Counted from the stretch's first letter, positions 17,053 to 25,926 are shown. The stretch: 64,000 bases of DNA from Bog-756 sp963776225 (GCA_963776225.1 CAVZLL010000001.1:558001-622000); one strand, 5' to 3'. Numbers and translations are program-made. Notes: a model not told the origin generated them from the sequence alone.

Positions 17053-18885
17053 TCAGCCCTTCTCGTCGACGATCTCTGCGTCCACGACCTCGTCGTCCGA
17101 CGCCTCCTCTTGCGTGACCTCGCCACCGGGAGCCGACGCGCTCTCCTTGGACGCCTCCTCGTAGAGCCGCTGGCTGAACGACTGACTGGCCGAGAGCAGG
17201 GACTCGGTCGAGCTCTTGATGGCCTCGACATCGCTGCCGGCAAGGGCCTCCTTGAGGCTGGACAGCGCGGTCTCCACCTTCTCCTTCTCGTCACCCTGGA
17301 ACTTCTCACCCTGGTCCTTCAGGAGCTTCTCGGTCTGGTAGACGAGCGAGTCGGCGTTGTTGCGGACCTCGGCCTCCTCCTTGCGGCGGCGGTCGTCCTC
17401 GGCGTGGGCCTCGGCGTCCTTGATCATCCGATCGATGTCGTCCTTGGCGAGCGAGGACTGACCGGTGATGGTCATCGACTGCTCCTTGCCGGTCGCCCGG
17501 TCCTTGGCCGAGACGTGCACGATCCCGTTGGCGTCGATGTCGAAGGTGACCTCGATCTGGGGAACGCCGCGCGGAGCCGGGGGCAGGTCGACCAGCTGGA
17601 ACTTGCCCAGGGTCTTGTTGTACATGGCCATCTCGCGCTCCCCCTGGAGCACGTGGACCTCGACCGACGGCTGGTTGTCGTCGGCGGTGGTGAACACCTC
17701 GCTCCGCTTGGTGGGGATGGTGGTGTTGCGCTCGATGAGGCGGTGCATGACCGCGCCCTTGGTCTCGATGCCCAGCGACAGCGGGGTCACGTCGAGCAGG
17801 AGGACGTCTTTGACCTCACCCTTCAGCACGCCGGCCTGGACCGCGGCGCCGATGGCCACGACCTCGTCCGGGTTGACGCCCTTGTGGGCCTCCTTGCCGG
17901 TCAGGGACTGGACGAGCTCCTGGACCGCGGGGATGCGGGTCGAGCCGCCGACCAGGATCACGTGATCGATGTCGGACTTGCTCAGCCCGGAGTCGGCGAT
18001 GGCCTGGTCGAAGGGACCCTTGCAGGAGTCGACGAGGTCAGCGGTGAGCTCGTTGAACTGCGCCCGGGTGAGCTTCACGTCGAGGTGCTTGGGGCCCTCG
18101 GAGGTGGCCGTGATGAACGGCAGGTTGATCTGTGTCTCCTGCACGGAGGAGAGCTCGATCTTGGCCTTCTCCGCGGCTTCCTGGAGGCGCTGGGTGGCCA
18201 TCTTGTCGGTGGACAGGTCGACGCCCTCGGTGTCCTTGAAGGTCTTCACCAGCCAGTCGATGATCCGCTGGTCCCAGTCGTCGCCGCCGAGCTTCGAGTT
18301 GCCCGACGTCGACTTGACCTCGAAGACGCCGTCGCCGATCTCGAGGACCGACACGTCGAAGGTCCCACCGCCGAGGTCGAAGACCAGGACGGTCTGGTCG
18401 GCGCCCTCCTTGTCGAGGCCGTAGGCGAGGGCGGCCGCGGTCGGCTCGTTGATGATGCGGAGCACCTCGAGGCCGGCGATCGCGCCCGCCTCCTTGGTGG
18501 CCGTCCGCTGGGCATCGTCGAAGTAGGCCGGGACGGTGATCACCGCCTGGCTCACGGTGTCACCGAGGAAGGCCTCGGCGTCCCGCTTGAGCTTTCCGAC
18601 GATGCGGGCAGAGATCTCCTGGGCCGTGTACTTCTTGCCGTCGATGTCGATCGACCAGTCCGTCCCCATGTGCCGCTTGACCGATCGGATGGTCCGATCG
18701 GGGTTGGTGATGGCCTGACGCTTGGCCACTTCGCCGACCAGCACCTCGCCGGACTTGGCGAAGCCGACCACAGAGGGCGTCGTCCTGCCCCCTTCGGCGT
18801 TGGGGATGACGACCGGCTCGCCGGCCTCCAGCACGGACACCACCGAGTTGGTGGTCCCGAGATCGATACCTACGGCCTTGGCCAT
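17053..18885 (-). CDS. dnaK: Hsp70 chaperone DnaK
   Basis: DnaK is the central Hsp70. The 610-residue protein has GIDLGTTNSVV at the N-terminus, VFDLGGGTFDVS near residue 175, LVGGSTRIP near residue 305 and the substrate-binding domain with LLLDVTPLSLGIET near 365; the C-terminus ends in an acidic tail (DDEVVDAEIVDEKG). The ATG has an AGGAGG site 7 bases upstream. The 5' leader is about 60-70 bases from the proposed promoter at 18955-18982. It heads the five-gene dnaK-grpE-dnaJ-hspR-clpB operon. Confidence 0.98.
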   Translation of the reverse strand: MAKAVGIDLGTTNSVVSVLEAGEPVVIPNAEGGRTTPSVVGFAKSGEVLVGEVAKRQAITNPDRTIRSVKRHMGTDWSIDIDGKKYTAQEISARIVGKLKRDAEAFLGDTVSQAVITVPAYFDDAQRTATKEAGAIAGLEVLRIINEPTAAALAYGLDKEGADQTVLVFDLGGGTFDVSVLEIGDGVFEVKSTSGNSKLGGDDWDQRIIDWLVKTFKDTEGVDLSTDKMATQRLQEAAEKAKIELSSVQETQINLPFITATSEGPKHLDVKLTRAQFNELTADLVDSCKGPFDQAIADSGLSKSDIDHVILVGGSTRIPAVQELVQSLTGKEAHKGVNPDEVVAIGAAVQAGVLKGEVKDVLLLDVTPLSLGIETKGAVMHRLIERNTTIPTKRSEVFTTADDNQPSVEVHVLQGEREMAMYNKTLGKFQLVDLPPAPRGVPQIEVTFDIDANGIVHVSAKDRATGKEQSMTITGQSSLAKDDIDRMIKDAEAHAEDDRRRKEEAEVRNNADSLVYQTEKLLKDQGEKFQGDEKEKVETALSSLKEALAGSDVEAIKSSTESLLSASQSFSQRLYEEASKESASAPGGEVTQEEASDDEVVDAEIVDEKG

Positions 18886-18950
18886 CGTGTTTCCTCCTAC
18901 TCCGCGCCCTCTCCAGGCGCCGGATCTCCTTCTGTCACCGTACTCCGGTG

Positions 18951-18982
18951 CTCAAGTATAGCAAAGTTGAGTCTCTTTACAA
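18951..18982 (-). promoter_or_regulatory. dnaK promoter with HspR-like half-sites
   Basis: On the minus strand TTGTAA (18982-18977), a 16-base spacer and TATACT (18960-18955) form a good sigma-70 type promoter. The -10 box is bracketed by ACTCAA (18972-18967) and CTTGAG (18956-18951), the two half-sites of the HspR operator HAIR. In the usual HAIR the order is CTTGAGT-n7-ACTCAAG; here the halves are in the reverse order, so binding by HspR is an inference. Confidence 0.6.
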
Positions 18983-19083
18983 TAGCTTTGTTCACAGAAC
19001 TGGATCATATCTGGCTCCTGGCCTCCTGGCCGGCCGGTCCGGCCCCTCCGCCCACCGGTGCGGACCGGGATACGCTCCTCCGC

Positions 19084-19839
19084 ATGCCCCAGCTGGTCCT
19101 TCTCCGCCACGGCGAGTCGCAGTGGAACGCCGAGAACCTCTTCACCGGCTGGCACGACGTGGATCTCTCCCTCCGCGGTGAGGAGGAGGCCCGCCATGCG
19201 GGAGGGCTGCTCGCCACAGAACGCAGTCTCGACCTGCGGGTTCTCCATACCTCGCTGCTGACCCGGGCCATCCGCACCGCCGAGCTGACCTTGGAGGTGG
19301 CCCACCGGTCCTGGCTCCCGGTGCGCCGGCACTGGCGGCTCAACGAGCGGCACTACGGAGCCCTCCAGGGGCTCGACAAGAAGGAGACCACCGCCCGCCA
19401 CGGCGAAGCCCAGGTCAAGCAGTGGCGGCGGAGCTACGACACGCCGCCCCCGCCCGTCGAGCGGGGCGATCCCCACGATCCGAGCGGCGACCCCCGCTAC
19501 CGGGACGTGCCGGCCGACGCCCTGCCGCTCACCGAGTGCCTGGCCGACGTCGTGGCCCGGGTCGTCCCCTACTGGGAGGACGCGATCGTGCCCGACCTGC
19601 TGGTGGAGGGGTCACGCGGTGGCGCGGTCCTTGTCGTGGCGCACGGCAACAGCCTCCGTGCCCTGCGCAAGCACATCGAGGGCATCGGGGACGAGGAGAT
19701 CGTCGGTCTCGAGATCCCGACCGGGATCCCCTTCGCCTACGAGATGGACCACGAGCTCTCGGTCGTCTCGGCGAGGTTCCTCGGTGACCCCTCGGCCGCA
19801 GAGGCGGCGGCCGAGGCCGTCCGGCGCCAGGCCGGCTGA
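19084..19839 (+). CDS. gpmA: 2,3-bisphosphoglycerate-dependent phosphoglycerate mutase
   Basis: This enzyme interconverts 3- and 2-phosphoglycerate in glycolysis. The 251-residue protein has the phosphohistidine motif LVLLRHGESQWN at residues 4-15, LNERHYGALQG near residue 89, the acid catalyst region VVAHGNSLRAL near residue 182 and the length of the dPGM family. The ATG at 19084 follows TACGCT (19071-19076) with a 7-base gap and no ribosome-binding site, which suggests a leaderless message. It is divergent from dnaK and convergent with glnB. Confidence 0.95.
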   Translation: MPQLVLLRHGESQWNAENLFTGWHDVDLSLRGEEEARHAGGLLATERSLDLRVLHTSLLTRAIRTAELTLEVAHRSWLPVRRHWRLNERHYGALQGLDKKETTARHGEAQVKQWRRSYDTPPPPVERGDPHDPSGDPRYRDVPADALPLTECLADVVARVVPYWEDAIVPDLLVEGSRGGAVLVVAHGNSLRALRKHIEGIGDEEIVGLEIPTGIPFAYEMDHELSVVSARFLGDPSAAEAAAEAVRRQAG

Positions 19840-19893
19840 GCCCGGGCGCGGGGAACGGCCGACCCCGGAGGACCGACCGCTCCCGTTCCCTCA

Positions 19894-19915
19894 CCCGCCG
19901 ATCAGCAACGGCGGG
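19894..19915. terminator. Possible hairpin terminator between gpmA and glnB
   Basis: CCCGCCG and CGGCGGG form a perfect 7-bp stem with an 8-base loop in the gap between the converging gpmA and glnB. There is no T-run on either side, so it may act as a weak bidirectional stop or simply reflect base composition. Confidence 0.35.
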
Positions 19916-19949
19916 CGTGGCTTGTGTGGTCCGGACGATCAGTCGGCGG

Positions 19950-20288
19950 TCAGAGGGCGTCCGCCCCCCGCTCGCCGGTGCGCACCCGGATGACCTCCTC
20001 GACCGGAAGGATCCACACCTTGCCGTCCCCGATCTTGCCGGTGCCGGCGCTGTCGACCACCGCGTTGGTGACCTCCTCGACCTGTGCGTCGTCGACCACC
20101 ACCTCGAGCCTGATCTTCGGAACGAACTCCACTTCGTACTCGGCCCCGCGGTACACCTCGGTGTGACCCCGCTGGCGCCCGAATCCCTGGGCCTCGGTGA
20201 GGGTCATCCCGTGGACGCCGAGCGTCTTGAGCGCCTCCTTCACCTCGTCGAGCTTGAACGGCTTGACCACCGCGACGATCAATTTCAT
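19950..20288 (-). CDS. glnB: Nitrogen regulatory protein PII
   Basis: PII is a trimeric sensor of 2-oxoglutarate and ATP/ADP that controls ammonium uptake and nitrogen enzymes. The 112-residue protein starts MKLIVAVVKPFKLDEV, has the T-loop with TEVYRGAEY, so Tyr51, the site adenylylated in actinobacterial GlnK or uridylylated in enteric PII, is present, and the C-terminal signature GDGKVWILPVEEVIRVRTGE. It follows amt by 32 bases on the same strand, so here it most likely docks on and blocks the Amt channel; a glnK name would fit equally well. Confidence 0.95.
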   Translation of the reverse strand: MKLIVAVVKPFKLDEVKEALKTLGVHGMTLTEAQGFGRQRGHTEVYRGAEYEVEFVPKIRLEVVVDDAQVEEVTNAVVDSAGTGKIGDGKVWILPVEEVIRVRTGERGADAL

Positions 20289-20320
20289 CTGGGCTGTCTC
20301 CTTGGTCTCGTAGTGGTGGG

Positions 20321-21871
20321 TCAGCTACCGGGCTCGCCGGAGGGTACCGGGTCGTCTGGCACTCTGGACGACGACCGCGAGTCCGCAGCCATCGCGAAGG
20401 CCCCGACCCGCTCGGCGAGCGTCTCCTCCGGGAAGGCCTCCTCGCCGTGGATGGCCAGGTCACCGGACTCGAGGATCTCATCCTTGTAGCGGGTGCCACG
20501 GAGCACCAGGCCGATGAGCTTCATCAGGATGAAGGTGATCAGGGCCGACCAGAAGATGACGAAGACGGCCGCCCGGAACTGTTCCCAGAGCTGGTGGGCC
20601 GAACCGGTGTAGAGCAGCCCGCCCACCGAGAAGGGGGTGCAGTGCGCGGTGGCGGTGATGTAGGTCTGCTGGCTCGTCGAGATCACCTGCCCCGCGCCGT
20701 CCAGGCGACCGCAGCCGTATTCGAGCATGTTCGGGTCGCCGAATATCCCGAGCAGCAACCCCCCGAAGAGCCCGGCGATGCCGTGGGTGTAGATGACCCC
20801 GAGCGCGTCGTCCACCTTGGAGAACGGCCGCACCTTGGAGAGGTAGTTCCACGCCACCCACACGACCGCGGTGCAGATCAGACCCACGTAGATGGCACCC
20901 GCGCCGTTGACCCAGCCCGCGCAGGGGGTGATCCCGACCAGGCCGCAGATCATCCCGTTGACCCCGCCGAGGAAGGTGGGTTTCTTCTCCTTGGTGAACA
21001 GGGCGTCCATGAGCATCCAGACGATGACGCCGGTGGCCGTGGCCAGGTTGGTGTTGACGACCGCCGCTGCGGCATCCGCCCCCGCGTAGTACGGGTCACC
21101 TCCGTTGAAGCCGTTCCAGCCGAGCCAGAGGATCCCCGCACCCACCCCGGCCATGACCAGGTTGTTGGGTAGCGCGTGTTGTCGGTCTCGGAGGAGCCGC
21201 GGACCGAGGACCCAGGCGGCCACGAACCCGGAGACCCCGGCCGACATGTGGATCACGAACCCGCCCGAGAAGTCGAGGGCACCCTCCTGGGCAAAGTAGC
21301 CGCCGCCCCAGAGCAGGAAGGCGTCGATGCCGTACACGAAGGTCGACCACAACGGGACGAGCAGGCACCAGGCGAGGAACTTGATGCGGCCGAGCACGCT
21401 CCCGAGGAACAGGAGCGGGGTGATCGCGGCGAACACGAACTGGAAGTAGGCCAGCGAGGTCGTCGGGAAGTGGAAGGGGATCACCGTGTTGGCCGCCGAC
21501 ACCGCCTGGCTCTGTTCACTCGTCGGACCGGTGATGAACCCCGGTTTGCCGACGAAGTTGTCGATGAACTGGGTCCACCCCCCGACGCCGATCTGGGTCG
21601 GCACCCCGTTCTTGACCCCGCCACCGAAGGAGTTCGGGCCGAAACCCATCTTGTAGGTCCAAAGGAACCAGGAGACCATCACCAGCGAGAAGCCGGCGAA
21701 CATCATCGCCATGACGTTCACCGCCCACTTCTTCTGGACGATCGACGCGTAGAGCACGGCCAGGCCGGGGAGGCTCATCAGGCCGACGAACGTCGCGGCC
21801 ACGATCTGCCATGTGTTGTCCCCGGTGTTGAGCCAACTGGGGTACGGAACCTGCGTCACCACTGCTAGCAC
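20321..21871 (-). CDS. amt: Ammonium transporter
   Basis: Amt is a trimeric inner-membrane channel for ammonium. The 516-residue protein has about 11 membrane segments, GGFVIHMSAGVSGFVAAWVLGPR with the first pore His near residue 215, a GLVGITPCAGWV segment and THGIAGLFGGLLLGIF with the second pore His near residue 365, and a cytoplasmic C-terminal tail. The GTG at 21871 was chosen because GGAGAGGAG lies 8 bases upstream. Its partner glnB follows, and a GlnR-like box lies about 130 bases upstream. Confidence 0.95.
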   Translation of the reverse strand: MLAVVTQVPYPSWLNTGDNTWQIVAATFVGLMSLPGLAVLYASIVQKKWAVNVMAMMFAGFSLVMVSWFLWTYKMGFGPNSFGGGVKNGVPTQIGVGGWTQFIDNFVGKPGFITGPTSEQSQAVSAANTVIPFHFPTTSLAYFQFVFAAITPLLFLGSVLGRIKFLAWCLLVPLWSTFVYGIDAFLLWGGGYFAQEGALDFSGGFVIHMSAGVSGFVAAWVLGPRLLRDRQHALPNNLVMAGVGAGILWLGWNGFNGGDPYYAGADAAAAVVNTNLATATGVIVWMLMDALFTKEKKPTFLGGVNGMICGLVGITPCAGWVNGAGAIYVGLICTAVVWVAWNYLSKVRPFSKVDDALGVIYTHGIAGLFGGLLLGIFGDPNMLEYGCGRLDGAGQVISTSQQTYITATAHCTPFSVGGLLYTGSAHQLWEQFRAAVFVIFWSALITFILMKLIGLVLRGTRYKDEILESGDLAIHGEEAFPEETLAERVGAFAMAADSRSSSRVPDDPVPSGEPGS

Positions 21872-22000
21872 TTCGGGTGCTCCTCTCCTGAGATGCCTCG
21901 TGCTGACTGCGTCCCGGGCATCCGCGCCCCGAGGGGTACCGGCGTGCAGGAGCCACGGCAGCCAGATTCGCTCTGACGCCGCAAACAATGCAGGAGGGTG

Positions 22001-22038
22001 ATTTCGGCAGGGTCACGCCTGTGTTACCAACGTGTGAA
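22001..22038 (-). promoter_or_regulatory. GlnR-type nitrogen box upstream of amt-glnB
   Basis: On the minus strand the sequence reads TTCAC-n6-GTAAC-n6-GTGAC-n6-GAAAT, four half-sites at exact 11-base spacing. This matches the tandem GlnR box of Streptomyces and Amycolatopsis (gTnAC-n6-GaAAC repeated) with one mismatch in three of the four half-sites. It ends 129 bases before the amt start, a normal activator position. The glnR gene itself is not identified in the window. Confidence 0.6.
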
Positions 22039-22100
22039 CTGGCGCATCCCCGCAGGTGGGAGGGGGCGCGGGCGGGAATGTCCTCCCGCCTGGCCCCGGT

Positions 22101-22682
22101 TCAGCCTGCCGGCTGGTCGTCGCCGCGCTTGGTCCCGCGCGGTTTTCCGGACCCGTCGACCGGCGGTGTGTAGCGCTTGCTGGCCTGGGTCGGGCCCCGG
22201 CCGGGGGACTCGGCGCTCTTGGCGAGCTTGAGCTTCTGCTGCAGGCGGTATGCCCGGACCAGGTACCAGGACCCGAACACCAGGAACGGGATCCCGAAGC
22301 CCCAGAAGTGCAGGTTGAAGATGGCGAGGCCGTAGAGGGCCATCGCGATCCCGAGGTAGAGCCGCTTGCGGAACCATGCCGATGCCAGCATCACCACGGC
22401 GAGCAGGAGGAGGGTGAGGCTGAGGGTCCGGTACGCCGACGAGTAGGACTTCGGGTCGTGCGCCAGCAGGCTGCCGGTCACCAGGAGTCCCACCATCCCG
22501 GCCACGGGGGCGGCGAACAGGCCGATGAGCCGCTCCTTGTCGTCGGCCCGCTTGATGGCCTCCTCGATCTCGTCGACCGTCGTCGGGCCCTCGGCGACGG
22601 GCCGCTCGGCGGTGTCGGCCTTGATCATCGCCCGGGTGAACCGTTCGGAGAGGGTCGGCTTGTCCGGGTCGCGCGCGGCCAT
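22101..22682 (-). CDS. Integral membrane protein of unknown function
   Basis: The 193-residue product has a hydrophilic N-terminus (about 55 residues, with an acidic helix TTVDEIEEAIKRADDKERL), then hydrophobic segments at about residues 58-80, 90-110 and a long one at about 115-150 that probably holds two helices, and a basic C-terminus (KPRGTKRGDD). I recognise no catalytic motif. The ATG at 22682 has TAGCCT ending 5 bases upstream on this strand, again suggesting a leaderless start. Small proteins of this layout are common in actinobacteria next to amt or lipid genes, but no role can be assigned. Confidence 0.75.
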   Translation of the reverse strand: MAARDPDKPTLSERFTRAMIKADTAERPVAEGPTTVDEIEEAIKRADDKERLIGLFAAPVAGMVGLLVTGSLLAHDPKSYSSAYRTLSLTLLLLAVVMLASAWFRKRLYLGIAMALYGLAIFNLHFWGFGIPFLVFGSWYLVRAYRLQQKLKLAKSAESPGRGPTQASKRYTPPVDGSGKPRGTKRGDDQPAG

Positions 22683-22690
22683 GAGCGAGG

Positions 22691-23242
22691 CTACCGCGCC
22701 CGATCCGGTCCGGATCCCGAGGGTGCGCGCCGCGCTCGGGCGACGATCAACACGATCAGAGCCAGGAGCACGCCGAGCAGGATCGCCGGGACCAGGTAGA
22801 CGGTCCACGCGGCGTGCTCCGCCTCGACGGTCGCCGGGGTCGAGAAGAGGGCGGGGTCCCCCGGCACGATGAGGCCGCGCACGGTGGTGCCGGGCGCGTG
22901 CAGCGTGTTGCCCGGGATGTCTTCGGTGTACTGGTGCCCGGCCACCGTGTAGGTGCCTCGGCAGTCGAAGCCCGCCTGGTTGGACCCACTGCCGCCCATC
23001 AGGCCGAGGCAGCCGGTCACCGTGAGCTCGACCGGGACTCCCTGGGCGCGCAGACGGTCGATCTGGCTGTTCTTCTGGTACCCGGCGACGAACAGCACAC
23101 CCGCCAGCACGGCCAGGGCGACCAGGACCAGTCCGACCGCGACGCGGGCTGCTCGCCGCACGTCGACCTCGACGTCCGGGCCGCGGAGGGTGGCGACGGA
23201 TTCCTCTGGGTCGGTTCCCGGTGGTGCCATCGTCTCCGGCAT
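22691..23242 (-). CDS. Two-helix membrane protein, DUF3592-like
   Basis: The 183-residue protein has a first membrane helix at about residues 35-55 (VGLVLVALAVLAGVLFVAGY), an extracytoplasmic beta-rich domain with two cysteines (GCLGLMGG and FDCRGTYTV) that could form a disulfide, and a second helix near residues 145-170 followed by a short basic tail. The pattern of a short-chain extracellular beta domain between two helices with the V-x-V-T-G and Y-x-V-x-G-x-Y features resembles DUF3592 proteins. The function is unknown. It ends 8 bases before the start of the next membrane protein gene on the same strand, so the two are probably co-expressed. Confidence 0.7.
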   Translation of the reverse strand: MPETMAPPGTDPEESVATLRGPDVEVDVRRAARVAVGLVLVALAVLAGVLFVAGYQKNSQIDRLRAQGVPVELTVTGCLGLMGGSGSNQAGFDCRGTYTVAGHQYTEDIPGNTLHAPGTTVRGLIVPGDPALFSTPATVEAEHAAWTVYLVPAILLGVLLALIVLIVARARRAPSGSGPDRAR

Positions 23243-23407
23243 GCTCGTGGGTGCTCCGCCGGCCGGCGGTAGCCGCCCGGCGACCGGGTGATGCTACCAG
23301 GGGGCGCGCAGCTCCTCCCGCGCCGGTGAGCGTGCGCGGGCGTGCACGCCGGCGTCGGGAGCGACACGTCCAAGACGGAACGGGAGTCCCCGGCTAGCCT
23401 CGTCGGC

Positions 23408-23830
23408 ATGGCGCGCGGCCCCCAGGCAACCGACCTCAAGTCCGTCTGGCTGTTCTCCAGCTGCAGCGGCTCCGAGCTCCGGAAGATCCGGGCCTCCCTC
23501 GACGAACTGGAGGTCCCCGCGGGAAAGGTGCTGGTCGAGGAGGGCCGCATCGGGATGGAATTCTTCATCATCGTGGACGGCACCGCCGCGGTGACCCGCA
23601 ATGGGAAGCAGGTGGCCACCCTCGGCGCCGGAGCCCACTTCGGGGAACTCGCCCTCCTCGATCGCCGGCCCCGGTCCGCCTCGGTGGTGTCGGAGAGCCC
23701 GATGACCCTCCTCGTGCTCTCCCAGCGGCAGTTCAACGGGCTGCTCGAGACCGTGCCGACCATCGCGCGCAAGATGCTGGCGGCACTGGCCAACCGCCTG
23801 CGCGAAGCGGACGCCCTCGCCTACGACTGA
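23408..23830 (+). CDS. Cyclic nucleotide-binding domain protein
   Basis: The 140-residue protein is essentially a single cNMP-binding (CRP-like) sensor domain: KVLVEEGRIGMEFFIIVDGTAAV, then the phosphate-binding cassette FGELALLDRRPRSASVV near residue 79-95, and a C-terminal helix (MLAALANRLREADALAYD). The Arg and Glu that contact the cyclic nucleotide are present. There is no HTH domain after it, so it is not a CRP regulator; it may be a stand-alone ligand sensor or a partner subunit. The ATG at 23408 follows TAGCCT (23395-23400) with a 7-base gap, a leaderless arrangement. Confidence 0.88.
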   Translation: MARGPQATDLKSVWLFSSCSGSELRKIRASLDELEVPAGKVLVEEGRIGMEFFIIVDGTAAVTRNGKQVATLGAGAHFGELALLDRRPRSASVVSESPMTLLVLSQRQFNGLLETVPTIARKMLAALANRLREADALAYD

Positions 23831-23859
23831 GGGCCCGCTCCTCGAAATGAGACCCTCGC

Positions 23860-25899
23860 CTACGGCTGGGTGAGGGACTCCTCGAGGAGCTGGGAGAGGT
23901 CGAGCACCCGGACCTCGTCCTCCTTGGCGGAGGCCCGGACCGCGTCGTCGAGCATGATCATGCAGTAGGGACAGGCGGTCGAGACCACGTCCGCGCCGGT
24001 GCCGATCGCCTCCTCGGTCCGCTCGAGATTGACCCGCTTGCCGATGTTCTCCTCCAGCCACATGCGGGCGCCGCCGGCGCCGCAGCAGAATCCCTTCTCC
24101 CGGCAGCGGCGCATCTCGATCTGGGTCGCACCGGGGATGGCGTCGATGACCGAGCGGGGCTCGTCGAACACCCGGTTGTGCCGTCCCAGGTAACAGGGGT
24201 CGTGGTAGGTGACCGAACCGGTGTAGCCGCCGCCGGGGGTGATCCGTCCCTCCCGGACCAGGTGATCGAGCAACTGGCTGTGGTGGATCACCTCGAAGTC
24301 GCCGCCGAGCGACGGGTATTCGTTGGCCAGCGAATTGAAACAGTGGGGACAGGTCGCGATGACCTTCCTGACCCCGGCGCCGGTGAGCGTCTCGATGTTC
24401 GCCCGGGCCTGCTCCTGGTAGAGGTACTCGTTGCCCAGGCGCCGGGCCGGGTCGCCGGTGCAGGACTCCCTCGGGCCGAGGATCCCGAAGCGCACCCCCG
24501 CCCGGTGCAGCATGCGGGCGGTGGCCTGGGCGCCCTTGCGGGCCCGCTCGTCGAGCGCACCGGCACAACCCACCCAGTACAGGTACTCGATGTCGTCGGG
24601 GATGGTCCCGGTGATGACCGGGACCTCGAAGTCGAGGGAGTCGGTCCAGTCGGTCCGCTTGGCGCCACCCAGTCCCCAGGGGTCCCCCTGGTTCTCGATG
24701 TTGCGGAGCATGAGCCCCGCCTCGGAGGGGAACTCGGACTCCATGAGCACCTGGTACCGGCGCATGTCGACGATGGTGTCGATGTGCTCGATGTCGACCG
24801 GGCACTGCTCGACGCACGCGCCGCAGGTCGTGCACGACCAGAGCACGTCGGGATCGATGGTGGTGCCGACCAGACCCTCGACCTCGACGCCGGCGGCCCG
24901 GTTCTTGGCCATGACCCGGTCGGCGTTGGCGAACAGGTTGTCCCGGAGGTCCATGATGAGCAGCTTCGGCGAGAGCGGCTTGCCGGTGTTCCAGGCCGGA
25001 CACTGCGACTGGCAGCGGCCGCACTCGGTGCAGGTCGCCATGTCGAGGAGCTGCTTCCAGGAGAAGTCCTCGATCCTGCCCGCCCCGAAGACCACCTCGT
25101 CGTCGTCACCCACGTCCTCCATGGACATGTCCGGGGTGGAGGCGAGCGCACCGAGGGCACGCGGCCGGCGCGAGGTGGCGACGTTGATCGGTGCGAGGAA
25201 GATGTGGAGGTGCTTCGAGTACGAGATGAACACGAGGAACCCGGTGATGATCGCGATGTTGGCCAGCAGGGCCACCGTCTCGATCACGCTGTTGACCCCG
25301 GTGCCGAGCGGTGCGAGGGCCTTGGCGAGGGCGTGGGAGGCGAACGCGGCCCAGTTGTAGGGGAAGTTGCCGGTGTTGATCTGGGCCGCCCGGTAGAAGA
25401 GCAGGGTGACCATGACCCCGAAGATCATGAGGAGGACCAACCAGGCTGCGCCGGTGTGCGAGCCGAAGAAGCGGGAGCGGCGGTTCTCGCGGGCCGGGGA
25501 GTGCTTGACCCGGATCCCGACGAAGACGGCGAGGGCGATGATGACCGCCACCGCGAAGAAGTCCTCGAGGAACCCGACGACCGCCCAGCGGCCGATGATC
25601 GGGATGTGGAAGTCGCGGTCGAACAGGCAGCCGAACGCCTCGATGATGGTGAGGATGAGGATGGTGAATCCCCAGAAGGTGAAGGCATGGGCGAGGCCGG
25701 GGACCGTCCACTGGAGGAGCTTTCGCTGCCCGCCGACCTCGACCAGCTCCGCCTTGATCCGCTTGGGGATGTCCTTGGCGCGGGAGGGGACGGCGGGGTG
25801 GCCGGCGGTGATGAGCCGGAAGATCCAGAAGAAGCGTCGCCCGGCGATGGCGAACATCACCGCGGTGATGCCGAGTCCGACGGCGATTCTGAGCGGCAC
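23860..25899 (-). CDS. Membrane iron-sulfur oxidoreductase, EtfD-like (heterodisulfide reductase related)
   Basis: The 679-residue protein combines an N-terminal membrane domain of about five helices (nitrate reductase gamma-like), a pair of 4Fe-4S motifs CTECGRCQSQCP and CTTCGACVEQCP near residues 287 and 352, and two CCG cysteine domains (VGCAGALDER and FCCGAGGARM) like those of HdrB, which can hold a non-cubane cluster. Mycobacterial EtfD (Rv0338c) has this layout and passes electrons from electron-transfer flavoprotein to the quinone pool during fatty acid oxidation. The same role is inferred here. GTG start with AGGAGG 6 bases upstream. It follows dcd on the same strand by 27 bases; etfA/B are not in the window. 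Confidence 0.85.
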   Translation of the reverse strand: MPLRIAVGLGITAVMFAIAGRRFFWIFRLITAGHPAVPSRAKDIPKRIKAELVEVGGQRKLLQWTVPGLAHAFTFWGFTILILTIIEAFGCLFDRDFHIPIIGRWAVVGFLEDFFAVAVIIALAVFVGIRVKHSPARENRRSRFFGSHTGAAWLVLLMIFGVMVTLLFYRAAQINTGNFPYNWAAFASHALAKALAPLGTGVNSVIETVALLANIAIITGFLVFISYSKHLHIFLAPINVATSRRPRALGALASTPDMSMEDVGDDDEVVFGAGRIEDFSWKQLLDMATCTECGRCQSQCPAWNTGKPLSPKLLIMDLRDNLFANADRVMAKNRAAGVEVEGLVGTTIDPDVLWSCTTCGACVEQCPVDIEHIDTIVDMRRYQVLMESEFPSEAGLMLRNIENQGDPWGLGGAKRTDWTDSLDFEVPVITGTIPDDIEYLYWVGCAGALDERARKGAQATARMLHRAGVRFGILGPRESCTGDPARRLGNEYLYQEQARANIETLTGAGVRKVIATCPHCFNSLANEYPSLGGDFEVIHHSQLLDHLVREGRITPGGGYTGSVTYHDPCYLGRHNRVFDEPRSVIDAIPGATQIEMRRCREKGFCCGAGGARMWLEENIGKRVNLERTEEAIGTGADVVSTACPYCMIMLDDAVRASAKEDEVRVLDLSQLLEESLTQP

Positions 25900-25926
25900 T
25901 TCGTTCCTCCTAGGGGTTACTGCTGG

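Noticed and set aside
18950..18986. Canonical HAIR or CIRCE element at the dnaK promoter
   Set aside because: Only half-sites in reversed order are found; neither CTTGAGT-n7-ACTCAAG nor the CIRCE pattern TTAGCACTC-n9-GAGTGCTAA fits.
15523..19083. Very long open frame on the plus strand opposite dnaK, grpE and dnaJ (over 1,100 codons before the gpmA start)
   Set aside because: It is the antisense of well-supported genes in high-GC DNA, where opposite frames stay open because of codon bias; its translation is His/Asp/Gly/Leu-rich noise. Only the last part from 19084 (gpmA) is real.
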